DNA of 64,000 nt from Herbinix sp. (lineage in GTDB: Bacteria; Bacillota; Clostridia; Lachnospirales; Lachnospiraceae): assembly GCA_029256105.1 (NCBI GenBank), contig JAQSYO010000010.1, forward strand, positions 55,774 to 119,773. The letters run 5' to 3'. The notes under the pieces are model-generated. The model had not been told where the DNA came from. It was given only the letters and a program-made list of their open reading frames with translations, and ran no database searches. This document shows positions 36,433-45,392 of this stretch, piece after piece. A program made the position numbers and the translations under genes. How positions within the stretch are numbered: position 1 is the stretch's first letter; each line of letters begins with the position of its first letter.

Positions 36433-37257
36433 ATGTTCACAAAAATCTTAGAAAACATTAACAAGACAACCCCATTGGTACATTGTATTACAAATTATGT
36501 AACTGTAAATGATGTAGCGAATACATTGCTAGCTTGCGGTGGTTCTCCAATCATGGCAGACGATGAGGCGGAAGTAGAAGAGATTACTTCTATTTGTACA
36601 GCATTAACCATTAACATTGGTACCCTTAACGAAAGAACGATTAAATCCATGTTAAAGGCAGGGAAAAAAGCAAATGAAATATCTCACCCCATCATACTTG
36701 ATCCGGTTGGAGCGGGTGCCTCAAAGCTTCGTACAAAAACTACCTTTGATTTGCTCGAAAATGTAAAGTTTACTGTAATACGCGGTAACATCTCAGAAAT
36801 TAAGACCGTTTACCTTGGTAGTGGAACGACACAGGGAGTCGATGCAGATGTCAACGATGTTATTACGGATACAAATTTAGAGGAGGCAGTTTCTTTTGCA
36901 AAGAAATTAAGTGAAAAGACAGGAGCTGTCATAGCGATAACAGGAGCCATTGATATTGTAGCAGACAGAGAAAATGCTTATATTATTCGTAATGGTCTTT
37001 CCATGATGTCAAAAATTACTGGCACAGGTTGTATGTTATCCGGCATGATCGCAGCTTATGTTGGTGCTAATCAGGACCAACCATTACTTGCAACAGCAGC
37101 AGCGGTATGTACTATGGGATTAGCTGGAGAATTGGCGTATCAACGTGTTGCGAAAGAAAACGGCGGGTCTTCAACCTTACGTTCTTACATCATTGATGAA
37201 ATCAGTAAAATGAATGAGGAAACGTTAAATGGAGGAGCTAAAGTTGAAAGTAAGTAA
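36433..37257 (+). CDS. thiM: Hydroxyethylthiazole kinase
   Basis: Salvages 4-methyl-5-hydroxyethylthiazole by phosphorylation. The 274-residue form starts at ATG 36433 behind GGAGG; a longer frame would read through the upstream hairpin. Motifs are TPLVHCITNYVTVNDVANTLLACGGSP (in parts), HPIILDPVGAGASKLRT, VIRGNISEI and GTGCMLSGMIAAYVG with the catalytic Cys-containing anion hole. Its end overlaps thiE by 14 nt. Confidence 0.95.
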   Translation: MFTKILENINKTTPLVHCITNYVTVNDVANTLLACGGSPIMADDEAEVEEITSICTALTINIGTLNERTIKSMLKAGKKANEISHPIILDPVGAGASKLRTKTTFDLLENVKFTVIRGNISEIKTVYLGSGTTQGVDADVNDVITDTNLEEAVSFAKKLSEKTGAVIAITGAIDIVADRENAYIIRNGLSMMSKITGTGCMLSGMIAAYVGANQDQPLLATAAAVCTMGLAGELAYQRVAKENGGSSTLRSYIIDEISKMNEETLNGGAKVESK

Positions 37258-37882
37258 AGCTTCCATGCGTCTATACGCGGTTACCGATCGGATGTGGTTG
37301 GGCAACAATTCATTAATTGATCAGGTGGAAGCTTCTATAAAAGGCGGAGTCACCTTTGTGCAGATTCGTGAAAAGAACCTATCTTTTGAGGAGTACGTAG
37401 CGCTTGGTAAAGAGATCAAAGAAGTTACAGATAAGTATCATGTCCCATATGTAATTAACGATGATGTTGAGGTTGCAATCGCATGTGGAGCAGATGGAGT
37501 TCACGTTGGGCAGCAGGATATGGAGGCAAGTGATGTCCGAGAAAAAATAGGTGCGGATATGATTCTTGGTGTATCCGTTCAAACGGTGGAGCAAGCCGTA
37601 CTTGCTGAAGAAAAAGGCGCAGATTATCTTGGCGTTGGTGCTGTATTTTCCACTTCCACGAAGCTAGATGCAGATGCAGTTTCTTTTGAGACACTAAAAG
37701 CAATTTGTAGTGTGGTTTCAATTCCGGTAGTTGCCATTGGCGGTATTTCAAAGGAGACGATTATGAAATTAAAAGGAAGCGGAGTCGATGGGGTTGCTGT
37801 TGTTTCGGCAATTTTTGCTCAGGACGATATTTATGCAGAAACGAAGGAACTAAGAAAACTAGCAGATGAGATGGTCAGATGA
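37244..37882 (+). CDS. thiE: Thiamine phosphate synthase
   Basis: Joins HMP-PP and thiazole phosphate to thiamine phosphate. The 212-residue form begins at TTG 37244, 7-8 nt after GGAGGAG inside the end of thiM; the ATG at 37229 overlaps that binding site. The TIM-barrel motifs are LYAVTDR, VQIREKN, VINDDVEVAIACGADGVHVGQ, LGVSVQT, DYLGVGAVFSTSTK and VAIGGISKE. With ThiD and ThiM this completes a salvage route. No thiC or thiG is seen in the window. Confidence 0.95.
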   Translation: MKVSKASMRLYAVTDRMWLGNNSLIDQVEASIKGGVTFVQIREKNLSFEEYVALGKEIKEVTDKYHVPYVINDDVEVAIACGADGVHVGQQDMEASDVREKIGADMILGVSVQTVEQAVLAEEKGADYLGVGAVFSTSTKLDADAVSFETLKAICSVVSIPVVAIGGISKETIMKLKGSGVDGVAVVSAIFAQDDIYAETKELRKLADEMVR

Positions 37883-38012
37883 TGATTTATAAGGAGCAAT
37901 TTATTTTATTAAGATAATTGAGGGCAAACAAATCAAAACGTGATTATACACTATGCAAAACAGTGCATGAAATGAACAGCAAAGAGGTTAACCTTATGCT
38001 ATACGTGTTGAT

Positions 38013-38534
38013 ATGTCGTTTGTTTCTGATTTTGAATGTGCAATAGAATATATTGAAGAAAATCTAGCTTCAGAGATTGATATTAATATAGTAGCAAGAA
38101 AGGCGAAGTGATCGTCGTATCATTTTCAAAGATTATTTTCTTCCATTATTGGAATACCCTATTCCGAATATATCAGAAGAAGAATCACCTTAGCAGCCAT
38201 AGAAATTCAGAATTCTGATATCAAAATAATTGATGTGGCTTTGAAGTACGGTTATGATTCTCACTCATCCTTCACCCGTACATTTCAACAGGTTCAAGGA
38301 ATCACGCCTTCAAAAGCGCGTATGAAAGGCGTTCCATTAGTGGCATATCCGCCCCTATCCTTTCAATTTATATTAAAAGGAGTAGAGGCAATGAAATATC
38401 AAATTGTTGAGACACAAGCCTATCAATTATTCGGAATGGATATTGTAAAAACTGACGAATGGAATTCCAACAAGTATCTTGAATATGCCGACCGAGTAAT
38501 CGAAAACGGAAGCCATGATGCCACCCAGTACTGA
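38013..38534 (+). pseudogene. AraC-family regulator, nonsense mutation and truncated C-terminus
   Basis: A single frame from ATG 38013 encodes an AraC DNA-binding domain: DFECAIEYIEENLASEIDIN, then SSYHFQRLFSSIIG, DVALKYGYDSHSSFTRTFQ and GITPSKAR. A TGA at 38109-38111 interrupts it at the start of recognition helix 1, where relatives have a coding residue. A GyrI-like ligand domain begins at about 38391 (MKYQIVETQAYQLFGMD), but the frame ends at 38534 exactly where an IS-like inverted repeat begins. The gene therefore appears inactivated twice. Confidence 0.82.
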
Positions 38535-38537
38535 TCA

Positions 38538-38579
38538 GACCCCCAAAGGTTGGACATAAAAATCTAATCTTAGGGGGTC
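38538..38579. mobile_element. Possible IS scar: fused inverted-repeat ends
   Basis: GACCCCCAAAGGTT and AATCTTAGGGGGTC are inverted copies (12 of 14 match) separated by only 14 nt. The GACCCCCAAA-type end resembles termini of IS3/IS150-group elements. No transposase remains, so this may be a deletion derivative. The truncated AraC frame ends at its left border. Confidence 0.4.
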
Positions 38580-38760
38580 ATTTCAGTGCCACTGCCACTT
38601 TTCTGTTTAAGCGGATAATGGGCATCAAGCCCAGCTGTGTGAACTATTAACGGTGAGAAAATTGTAATTAAAAAATAGTATATTTCAACAAAAACAATAA
38701 AATAATTTTATCAGAATATACAAAATAGATAAATATTTATATTTATTATATGAATTCTTA

Positions 38761-38789
38761 TTGACAATAGTGTTGTAGGGTGATACGAT
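38761..38789 (+). promoter_or_regulatory. Predicted promoter of the mannoside operon
   Basis: A perfect TTGACA (38761-38766), a 17-nt spacer and TACGAT (38784-38789). The predicted start falls just before the palindromes at 38801-38826. Confidence 0.6.
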
Positions 38790-38800
38790 ACAGAAGTACA

Positions 38801-38826
38801 AACGTTATAACGTTATAATATTATAA
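38801..38826. promoter_or_regulatory. Double palindromic operator candidate
   Basis: AACGTTATAACGTT (38801-38814) and TTATAATATTATAA (38813-38826) are both perfect 14-bp palindromes overlapping by 2 nt. They sit right after the predicted start point, a repressor position. The operon's own GntR-family protein (45393) is the obvious candidate ligand. Confidence 0.55.
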
Positions 38827-38852
38827 TTAATAGCAAATAAGGAGAAGAAAAC

Positions 38853-40169
38853 ATGAAAAAATTTAAGTGGGTATCTTTCATTTTAGTTATTTGCATTCTT
38901 GCAAGTAGTCTGGTTGCTTGTGCAGGGGGAAATGATCAAAAAGAAACAGGCAGTGCAACAGTAACACCAAGTAAGGAAGATACAACAGATGAAACACCGG
39001 TAGCTTCCGGCAAGGTTACCTTCTGGAACGATAAGTTAGCAACGGTAGCAGAAACTGCGAAAAAGCTTTCAGATGCTTGGACAACATCTTCGGGACTTGT
39101 AATAGACGTTAACTCCTACGGAGATACAGCATCGTATCAAACCGCTATGAGTCAGTCAATTGATAATGCTAGCGCGGCTCCGAATGCATTTACCTGGTGG
39201 AGTGGTGAACAACTTGAAACGTTAGCAACCTCCGGAAAGCTACTGGAACTTGATGATGTCTGGGATAAAATTATTGAGATGGGTGTATCACCTGACATTA
39301 AAGATGCACTTTCCTATAACGGTCATGCTTATGCAGTACCTTATAGCTTACTTAACAATGTATGTATTTATAATAAAGATGCTTTTACAAAAGCAGGTAT
39401 TACAGATACACCAAAGACCTTTGATGAATTCTTAGCAGATTGCCAGAAACTTGTTGATGCAGGTATTACTCCAATTGGTCTAAAGAACGATTCTTGGGCA
39501 AGTTTCATTTGGTTTCAGGCTTTAGTAGCTTCTTATGATCCAAATTTATATATTGGCGTATGCAATGGTTCTATTAAATACAACGATGCAAAAATGCTTG
39601 AAGTGTTTAAGATCTGGCAGGATATGTTCGATAAAGGATATTTTGCAGATCCTGTTGCAGCTTCAGATAATGGTAAAAGAATAGCGTTAGGCGAATGCGC
39701 AATCTACATAGAACCTCAGGGTGAGATTACACAACTAGAAAATGGATACGGATTAATCCCTGGTGAGAATATAGACGTTTTTGCACTCCCAAGTATGAGC
39801 GGTGGAAAATCAGTAGTTTTCTTTGAGGTTGCTCCAATGGCAGTTCCTGCAGTGGTTTCAGATCCTGAAGCTTCAAAGAAGTTGTTAGAAGGATACTACT
39901 CAGATGCTACTCAGAATGTAACGCTGAAAGAAGAAGGTATCGTTCTTACAAGTACAGTAAAAATTGAAGATCCATCGCTTGCAAAAGTAAGTGCAATGGC
40001 AGCAGATACAAATAATTATCAATCAATTCTTCGTTACTACGAGAATACTCCCTCCGCATTAAGAGACTATGCGCTTGATGAACTTTCTAAATTTATGGCT
40101 GGACAGCAGGATGCTACTACAACCCTTGGAAATATTCAAGTGAAAGCAGATGAAACTTTTACAAAATAA
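38853..40169 (+). CDS. Sugar ABC transporter substrate-binding lipoprotein
   Basis: A 438-residue family 1 solute-binding protein. The signal peptide ends in the lipobox LVAC (lipid-modified Cys23), followed by a Thr/Ser/Glu-rich linker. The mature part has the typical SWASFIWFQALVASYDP and hinge segments. It is the first gene of the mannoside operon and probably binds an alpha-mannoside, given the GH38 enzyme and ManA downstream; the exact ligand cannot be read from sequence. GGAG precedes the ATG. Confidence 0.92.
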   Translation: MKKFKWVSFILVICILASSLVACAGGNDQKETGSATVTPSKEDTTDETPVASGKVTFWNDKLATVAETAKKLSDAWTTSSGLVIDVNSYGDTASYQTAMSQSIDNASAAPNAFTWWSGEQLETLATSGKLLELDDVWDKIIEMGVSPDIKDALSYNGHAYAVPYSLLNNVCIYNKDAFTKAGITDTPKTFDEFLADCQKLVDAGITPIGLKNDSWASFIWFQALVASYDPNLYIGVCNGSIKYNDAKMLEVFKIWQDMFDKGYFADPVAASDNGKRIALGECAIYIEPQGEITQLENGYGLIPGENIDVFALPSMSGGKSVVFFEVAPMAVPAVVSDPEASKKLLEGYYSDATQNVTLKEEGIVLTSTVKIEDPSLAKVSAMAADTNNYQSILRYYENTPSALRDYALDELSKFMAGQQDATTTLGNIQVKADETFTK

Positions 40170-40197
40170 TTATTTGATAGCAAAGCTTATTACATAC

Positions 40198-40220
40198 GCC
40201 GGTGAAATTATTTCGCCGGC
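40198..40220 (+). promoter_or_regulatory. Intercistronic hairpin after the binding-protein gene
   Basis: GCCGGTGAAA pairs with TTTCGCCGGC around a 3-nt loop (one G:T pair). No T-tract follows. Such hairpins often stabilise the upstream message and raise binding-protein levels over those of the permeases. Confidence 0.6.
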
Positions 40221-40246
40221 GCATGTTGACAAAGGAGGTGAATGGT

Positions 40247-41131
40247 ATGAAAAAGAATAATAGCTTAAAAAGCTTTCTTTTGGCAAAAAAAGACTACTTA
40301 TATGTTCTTCCTGCGGCGACGCTTGTGACCGTGTTTTTTATTACATCAATTATATTTACAATTCAATTGAGTTTCTTTTCGTGGGATGGATTTTCTGATA
40401 AGCTTTTTGCAGGACTGACGAATTACTCCAAGCTGTTTTCTGACAGCAATTTTTGGATTTCAGTAACGAATACCCTTACATGGGTGGTACTCTCCTTGGT
40501 AATTAGCTTAATACTACCTTTGCTTCTTGCCATGTTGATTGTTAATAGTGCAAAAGCTTCCCTATTTAAGAATATCTTTTATTTTCCATCAACCCTTTCC
40601 GGAACAGTCGGAGGCCTAATCATGGTAGCTATGCTGTCAAAATACGGTTTACCGCAACTTTTTGGTTTAATGGGATTCGATTCCCTAGTAAGAGATTGGC
40701 TGTCAGTCCCACATGTAAATACTTTAGTTATGATTTTTATGGGAACCTGGCAAGGAATTGGCATGAACATGCTATTGTTTATCGCCGGACTTAGAAATCT
40801 TGATAAATCTCCAATTGAGTCAGCTCAGATTGATGGTGCAGGAAAGTTGCTATTATATAGAAAGGTTATATTTCCTGCATTGAAACCGACAACTATTATT
40901 GTTCTTCTTATGTCACTAGTAAATAGTTTCAAAGTATTCGATGGTATATGGGTTATGACGAAAGGCGGGCCGTACCGGTCATCGGAAACCTTAGCACTTA
41001 CTATGTACACAGAAACCTTTGTGCGAAGTGATTATGGAAGAGGAGCAGCGGTAGCAGTAATTTTGACATTGGTTATTATGGTTGTTTCGTATTTCAACCT
41101 TAAAAATACCTTTAAATCAAATGCGGATTAA
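40247..41131 (+). CDS. Sugar ABC transporter permease (MalF type)
   Basis: A 294-residue inner-membrane permease with six helices. The EAA loop (SPIESAQIDGAGKLLLYRKVIFPALKPT, in parts) that contacts the ATPase is present. ATG 40247 is chosen because AGGAGG lies 8 nt upstream; the earlier in-frame start at 40202 would pass through the hairpin. It works with the next permease and the binding protein. No ATPase gene is in the locus, so a shared MsmK-type ATPase is expected. Confidence 0.92.
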   Translation: MKKNNSLKSFLLAKKDYLYVLPAATLVTVFFITSIIFTIQLSFFSWDGFSDKLFAGLTNYSKLFSDSNFWISVTNTLTWVVLSLVISLILPLLLAMLIVNSAKASLFKNIFYFPSTLSGTVGGLIMVAMLSKYGLPQLFGLMGFDSLVRDWLSVPHVNTLVMIFMGTWQGIGMNMLLFIAGLRNLDKSPIESAQIDGAGKLLLYRKVIFPALKPTTIIVLLMSLVNSFKVFDGIWVMTKGGPYRSSETLALTMYTETFVRSDYGRGAAVAVILTLVIMVVSYFNLKNTFKSNAD

Positions 41132-41146
41132 TTAGGAGGTATAAAA

Positions 41147-41980
41147 ATGAAAGACTCGCCAATTATAAAAAGCAGCAGAAAAGGTAAAATCTCTATCAAT
41201 GTGGTGCTTGGGATATTAAGCTTAGTCTGGATGATTCCGGTACTATTTGCTTTTATCGGAAGTATGAAAGAGAAGCAGGAATACAATCTTTCGATGTTTT
41301 GGGATTTACCAAAACAAATAAATTGGGCAAATAATTTCAAGTACATTCAGGAGTACAGCAGTGTGTTTCAAAGCATGGGAAATAGCTTGTTTTACTCTTT
41401 GTGTGGAGCTACCGGTGCTATTTTCTTTGCAATTCTCGCGGCGTACGGCTTGTCCACACTGAAAATCAAGCATCGTATGTTGTGGTTTATGATTATTTAT
41501 AGTGGAACGATCTTCCCCTTCCAGCTATATTTAATTCCTGTTTTTTCTGCCTATCAAAAAGTTGGATTATATGATACAAAGCTTGGTCTAATTCTATTCT
41601 ACATAGCAATATGTATACCCTTCGCCATGTTTGTACTTCGGAATTTCTTTATGGGTATTTCGAAAGAATTAGTAGAAGCAGCAAAAATTGATGGAGCAGC
41701 GGACTTTAAAATCCTCTGGAGAATATTTATCCCAATGGCAAGAGCGCCTCTTTCCGTAGTGTTTATGACTCAGTTTGTTTGGTGCTTCAATGAGTTGATG
41801 TTTGGCATCACGTTTACTAAGTCAAATGAGATTAAGCCTATTATGGCAACGATTTCAACCTTTACGGGAAATAAGCCCGCCATGTTAGTGGCGTGTGCTA
41901 TTGCGTCTATGCCAACAATTATACTATACTTATTATTAAACAAAAATTTCGATTCAGGTATTTCATATCAGAGCAAATAG
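41147..41980 (+). CDS. Sugar ABC transporter permease (MalG type)
   Basis: A 277-residue permease with six helices and the EAA motif KELVEAAKIDGAADFKILWRIFIPMARAP (in parts). It starts 15 nt after the first permease, with TAGGAGG upstream. It completes the importer core, apart from the ATPase. Confidence 0.92.
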   Translation: MKDSPIIKSSRKGKISINVVLGILSLVWMIPVLFAFIGSMKEKQEYNLSMFWDLPKQINWANNFKYIQEYSSVFQSMGNSLFYSLCGATGAIFFAILAAYGLSTLKIKHRMLWFMIIYSGTIFPFQLYLIPVFSAYQKVGLYDTKLGLILFYIAICIPFAMFVLRNFFMGISKELVEAAKIDGAADFKILWRIFIPMARAPLSVVFMTQFVWCFNELMFGITFTKSNEIKPIMATISTFTGNKPAMLVACAIASMPTIILYLLLNKNFDSGISYQSK

Positions 41981-41996
41981 AGAGGAAGCGTAATAT

Positions 41997-44447
41997 ATGA
42001 AAAATTGGACAATGTATTTAATTCATCATTCCCATACAGACATCGGATACACAGAGCGTCAAGAAAAATTGATGAATTACCACAAAGATTTTATTTTACA
42101 GGCAGTGAAAATCCTTAATGACATTCATTCGGGTAAAATCTTAGGATGCGAAGGTTTTAAATGGCAATGTGAAAACCAATGGCAAATTGAGAACTTCTAT
42201 GCAAGTGCAACAGCAGAGCAAATTGAAAATTTCGAAAAATATGTAAAAACCGGTGAGATCGGACTTTCCGGAAACTATCTTAATATGACAGAACTGGTTG
42301 ACCGTAAGGTCCTGCTTTCTAGAACAATGAAAGCAAAGAAATATGGAGACCGAATTGGAGTAAAAATTGAAAGTGGAATGTCAGCCGATATTAACGGATA
42401 TGCCTGGGGATATCCTGATGTATTGAGCGAAGGTGGAGTGGAAAACCTCTTATGTGCACTACATCCACATCATGGTATGTTTGCATTAAATAAGAAACAA
42501 CAGCCGTTTTATTGGCAGGGACCAAAGAAAAATAAAGTTCTTGTCTGGGGTGGCGAGCACTATCACATGGGCAATGAAATGTTCCTCTGCCCACACGGCG
42601 GAACCTCGTACTTGATTTTTGATGATATTCGTGAAGAGCTTGGTGGATCAATCAGAACTTCAGGCGTTGAGGAAACAAAGAAGAAAGAAATTGAGATAGC
42701 TCAAACAAGAATTTTGAGATATGTTGAAAATCTTGATAAAGAAGGATATCAGTATGATTTCTTTCCACTTATGGTTTCTGGAGCGATCACAGATAATGCA
42801 CCGCCAAATGAAGATATTGCAAAAAGAGTGAATGAACTGAATAAGATCTTTAATGGTAAAGTCACCATAAAGATGGTTACGCTTGATGAATTTTTCCAAA
42901 AGGTTAGAAGCAGCGAGGTAACCATTCCAACTTATGAAGGTGATTTTACAGACTGGTGGGCTGATGGCGTTGGATCAACTGCTAACGCTGTAAAAATATG
43001 CAGAGAAGCACAGAGAAAATATGATCTTTGTGAAAAGCTTGACCCAGAAAATAAACTTGGTAATGCGGAGCTTCTCGAAAAGGCAGCAGAAAATATTATG
43101 CTATATGCAGAACATACTTGGGGGTATTCCTCCTCAATTTCAGAACCCTGGGATTCACTTGTTGCATGCCTTGAGAAAAAGAAAGATGCCTATGCAATCA
43201 ATGCAAATACCGATATTTCAAAAAATCTTGACTTGGTTCTTTCCAAATTAGGTGAAGTTTCAATTGATGCACATAAGTGCCAAAGATATAAAGTTGTTAA
43301 TCCGCACCCCTTCCGTTATAATGGGATAGTTAAGCTTTATATTGAGTATTGGGAGTATCTTGATGGTAACCCATTAAATTCAGGTGCAAAGCTAGAAGCA
43401 ACCGATGAAAAGACTGGAGAAAAGCTCGTTTGCCAGGGGCACAAAATATCAAGAGCCCATGAGGTCGAAGTTGCAGTGGATTTAGCTCCGGGAGAAGAGA
43501 AAACAATTAAATTAAAGCAGAATTTTGAAAATGCAAGCACAGTTAGAAATCACGCTCATATCGGTGCAGAGGGAATCAAAGATATTGTGACTGGAAAAGA
43601 ATACCTCGAAACCCCCTTCTTAATTGAGACAGATTTCTTTAAAGTAGAGTTTTCACAGGAAAAGGGAGTTGCCTCCATTCTTAATAAGAAGACCGGTCAG
43701 TTCATCACGGATCATAGTTTAAGTGAAGGTGCTTTCTCCGCTATTTATGAATTTACCCCAATTAAGGATAATAATCCTTGTGAAGTAAGACGACAAATGG
43801 GAAGAAACCGTTGCAGTGTTGCTACGCAACGAAGTATATCAAAGCTTTCTGATATCGTGATTGTGGATAGTGGTGATGTTTTCGTTACCGCCAAGCTTTC
43901 TTATGAACTTCTGGGAACAAAATATTACAGTGTATTTTTGAAAATCTATAAGGTAGCGCCTATGATTGAGGCAAGGGTTTGTTTGCATAAGGACAGTGTT
44001 TGGGATCCTGAAAATCTCTATGTTTCACTACCTTTTATTACAGATAGCACCGGAGAAACCTATGTTGATAAAACCGGTTGTATTATTCGTCCCGGTATTG
44101 ACCAGCTCCCCGGTACCTGTCAGAATTTCTATCTTATTCAGAACGGAATGGTAAAGACCGGAATAGATACCGATATAATCGTAAGCACAAAGGATGCTCC
44201 ACTTATTTCCTTTGGTAAAAGAGAAGCAGCACCAATTGTATTGTGTGACGGTAATAATAAAGAGCTTAATAATGCTACCCCATATTCTTGGATTATGAAT
44301 AATTTCTGGGAGACAAACTTTAAAGCTGATTTAGGTGGATTCTATGAATTTACTTATACCGTATTCGCGGATAAATATGAGTCACCGGAGCAGGCGCTGG
44401 AATACTGTAAAGCGATCAATGAAGGCGTAGTAGGCTTCTATATCTAA
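41997..44447 (+). CDS. Glycoside hydrolase family 38 alpha-mannosidase
   Basis: An 816-residue enzyme predicted to hydrolyse alpha-mannosides inside the cell, since it has no signal peptide. The GH38 zinc motif is at the N-terminus: HSHTDIGYT, with His13 and Asp15 as zinc ligands. The nucleophile candidate is Asp131 in GMSADINGYAWGYPD. A middle helical part is followed by beta-rich C-terminal domains from about residue 420. It lies 16 nt after the permease genes, so its substrate is likely what the ABC system imports. Linkage specificity is not readable. Confidence 0.88.
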   Translation: MKNWTMYLIHHSHTDIGYTERQEKLMNYHKDFILQAVKILNDIHSGKILGCEGFKWQCENQWQIENFYASATAEQIENFEKYVKTGEIGLSGNYLNMTELVDRKVLLSRTMKAKKYGDRIGVKIESGMSADINGYAWGYPDVLSEGGVENLLCALHPHHGMFALNKKQQPFYWQGPKKNKVLVWGGEHYHMGNEMFLCPHGGTSYLIFDDIREELGGSIRTSGVEETKKKEIEIAQTRILRYVENLDKEGYQYDFFPLMVSGAITDNAPPNEDIAKRVNELNKIFNGKVTIKMVTLDEFFQKVRSSEVTIPTYEGDFTDWWADGVGSTANAVKICREAQRKYDLCEKLDPENKLGNAELLEKAAENIMLYAEHTWGYSSSISEPWDSLVACLEKKKDAYAINANTDISKNLDLVLSKLGEVSIDAHKCQRYKVVNPHPFRYNGIVKLYIEYWEYLDGNPLNSGAKLEATDEKTGEKLVCQGHKISRAHEVEVAVDLAPGEEKTIKLKQNFENASTVRNHAHIGAEGIKDIVTGKEYLETPFLIETDFFKVEFSQEKGVASILNKKTGQFITDHSLSEGAFSAIYEFTPIKDNNPCEVRRQMGRNRCSVATQRSISKLSDIVIVDSGDVFVTAKLSYELLGTKYYSVFLKIYKVAPMIEARVCLHKDSVWDPENLYVSLPFITDSTGETYVDKTGCIIRPGIDQLPGTCQNFYLIQNGMVKTGIDTDIIVSTKDAPLISFGKREAAPIVLCDGNNKELNNATPYSWIMNNFWETNFKADLGGFYEFTYTVFADKYESPEQALEYCKAINEGVVGFYI

Positions 44448-44466
44448 GGTAAGGGTGGAGACAACT

Positions 44467-45366
44467 ATGTTATATGATATACTGTTGGATGTTGGCGGGA
44501 CGGGAATAAAGGGTGGCTTTTTCTCAGTCAACCATAATATAATTTCGGATTCGTATAATTTCAATTCTGATTCTGATAAAGAAAGAGATGTAATTATCAA
44601 GCATTTTTGTGCCATTTGCAATCAAATATGGGATTATATTGAGGATGAAGATAAAAAAATACGAAACATAAGAATGGCATTTCCGGGTCCTTTTGACTAC
44701 CAAAATGGAATATCAAAAGTGAAAGGACTTGCCAAGTATGAGAGTCTGTTTGACGTATCTATTCCAAATGAGATGATAAGCCTAAGTGCAGAAGAAAATT
44801 ACTCTTTTATTCCAAAAAACAATTTTGATTTTATATTTATTAATGATGTTGAAGCCTATGCTTTAGGAGTTATGAATAAAAGAAAATTCTTTCAGGGCTA
44901 TAGGGTGATTTATCTTTGTATTGGCACAGGTTCCGGTTCAGCATATTCTGTGGATGGAAAGATTTCTTACGACAGGGCACAAGGAATTCCTGAAAATGGT
45001 TGGATTTATCCCATTCCATATAAGGATTTGGTCATTGATGAATACATTTCAGTTCGAGGAATTAATAAATTGGCACAAAAGTATTGCAACATAGCTCATT
45101 CTCCATTAGAATTAAGCAGGATGGTTAAAAATGGTAATGACAATGCTATAAAAGCATATAGAGAATTTGGTGATGACTTGAATTCTGCACTCTTACCATT
45201 ACTTAAAAAATTTGGAGCGAACACCTTTGTAATAGGTGGGAATATTAGCCATTCAAGTGAAATGTTTATTATACCCATCGAAGAGAGTTGTAAAGAATTA
45301 GGGATAGATATCATTATAGAAAGTGATACATCAAAACTGGTTATGATTGGATTGACAAATCTTTAA
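44467..45366 (+). CDS. ROK-family sugar kinase lacking the zinc motif
   Basis: A 299-residue ROK protein without a DNA-binding domain, so a kinase rather than a repressor. The ATP loop is DVGGTGIKGG (residues 8-17), and YLCIGTGSGSAYSVDG is the second phosphate-contact motif. The usual cysteine-rich zinc motif (CxCGxxGCxE type) is absent; AQGIPENGWIYPIPYKDL is found where it should be. In context it probably phosphorylates mannose to mannose-6-phosphate. ATG 44467 follows GGTGGAG by 6 nt. Confidence 0.83.
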   Translation: MLYDILLDVGGTGIKGGFFSVNHNIISDSYNFNSDSDKERDVIIKHFCAICNQIWDYIEDEDKKIRNIRMAFPGPFDYQNGISKVKGLAKYESLFDVSIPNEMISLSAEENYSFIPKNNFDFIFINDVEAYALGVMNKRKFFQGYRVIYLCIGTGSGSAYSVDGKISYDRAQGIPENGWIYPIPYKDLVIDEYISVRGINKLAQKYCNIAHSPLELSRMVKNGNDNAIKAYREFGDDLNSALLPLLKKFGANTFVIGGNISHSSEMFIIPIEESCKELGIDIIIESDTSKLVMIGLTNL

Positions 45367-45392
45367 GAACGAACAAAAGTATGGAGGAAAAG

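Larger units (their letters stand above)
38535..38852. other. Intergenic region after the AraC pseudogene
   Basis: It holds the IS-like inverted repeat (38538-38579) and a GGGC/GCCC mini-hairpin at about 38619-38632. AT-rich DNA follows, with the promoter and double palindrome of the mannoside operon (38761-38826). Confidence 0.6.

Noticed and set aside
38109..38111. Selenocysteine or other recoding of the in-frame TGA in the AraC gene
   Set aside because: AraC proteins are not selenoproteins, no convincing recoding stem was found, and the gene is also truncated, so a pseudogene is simpler.
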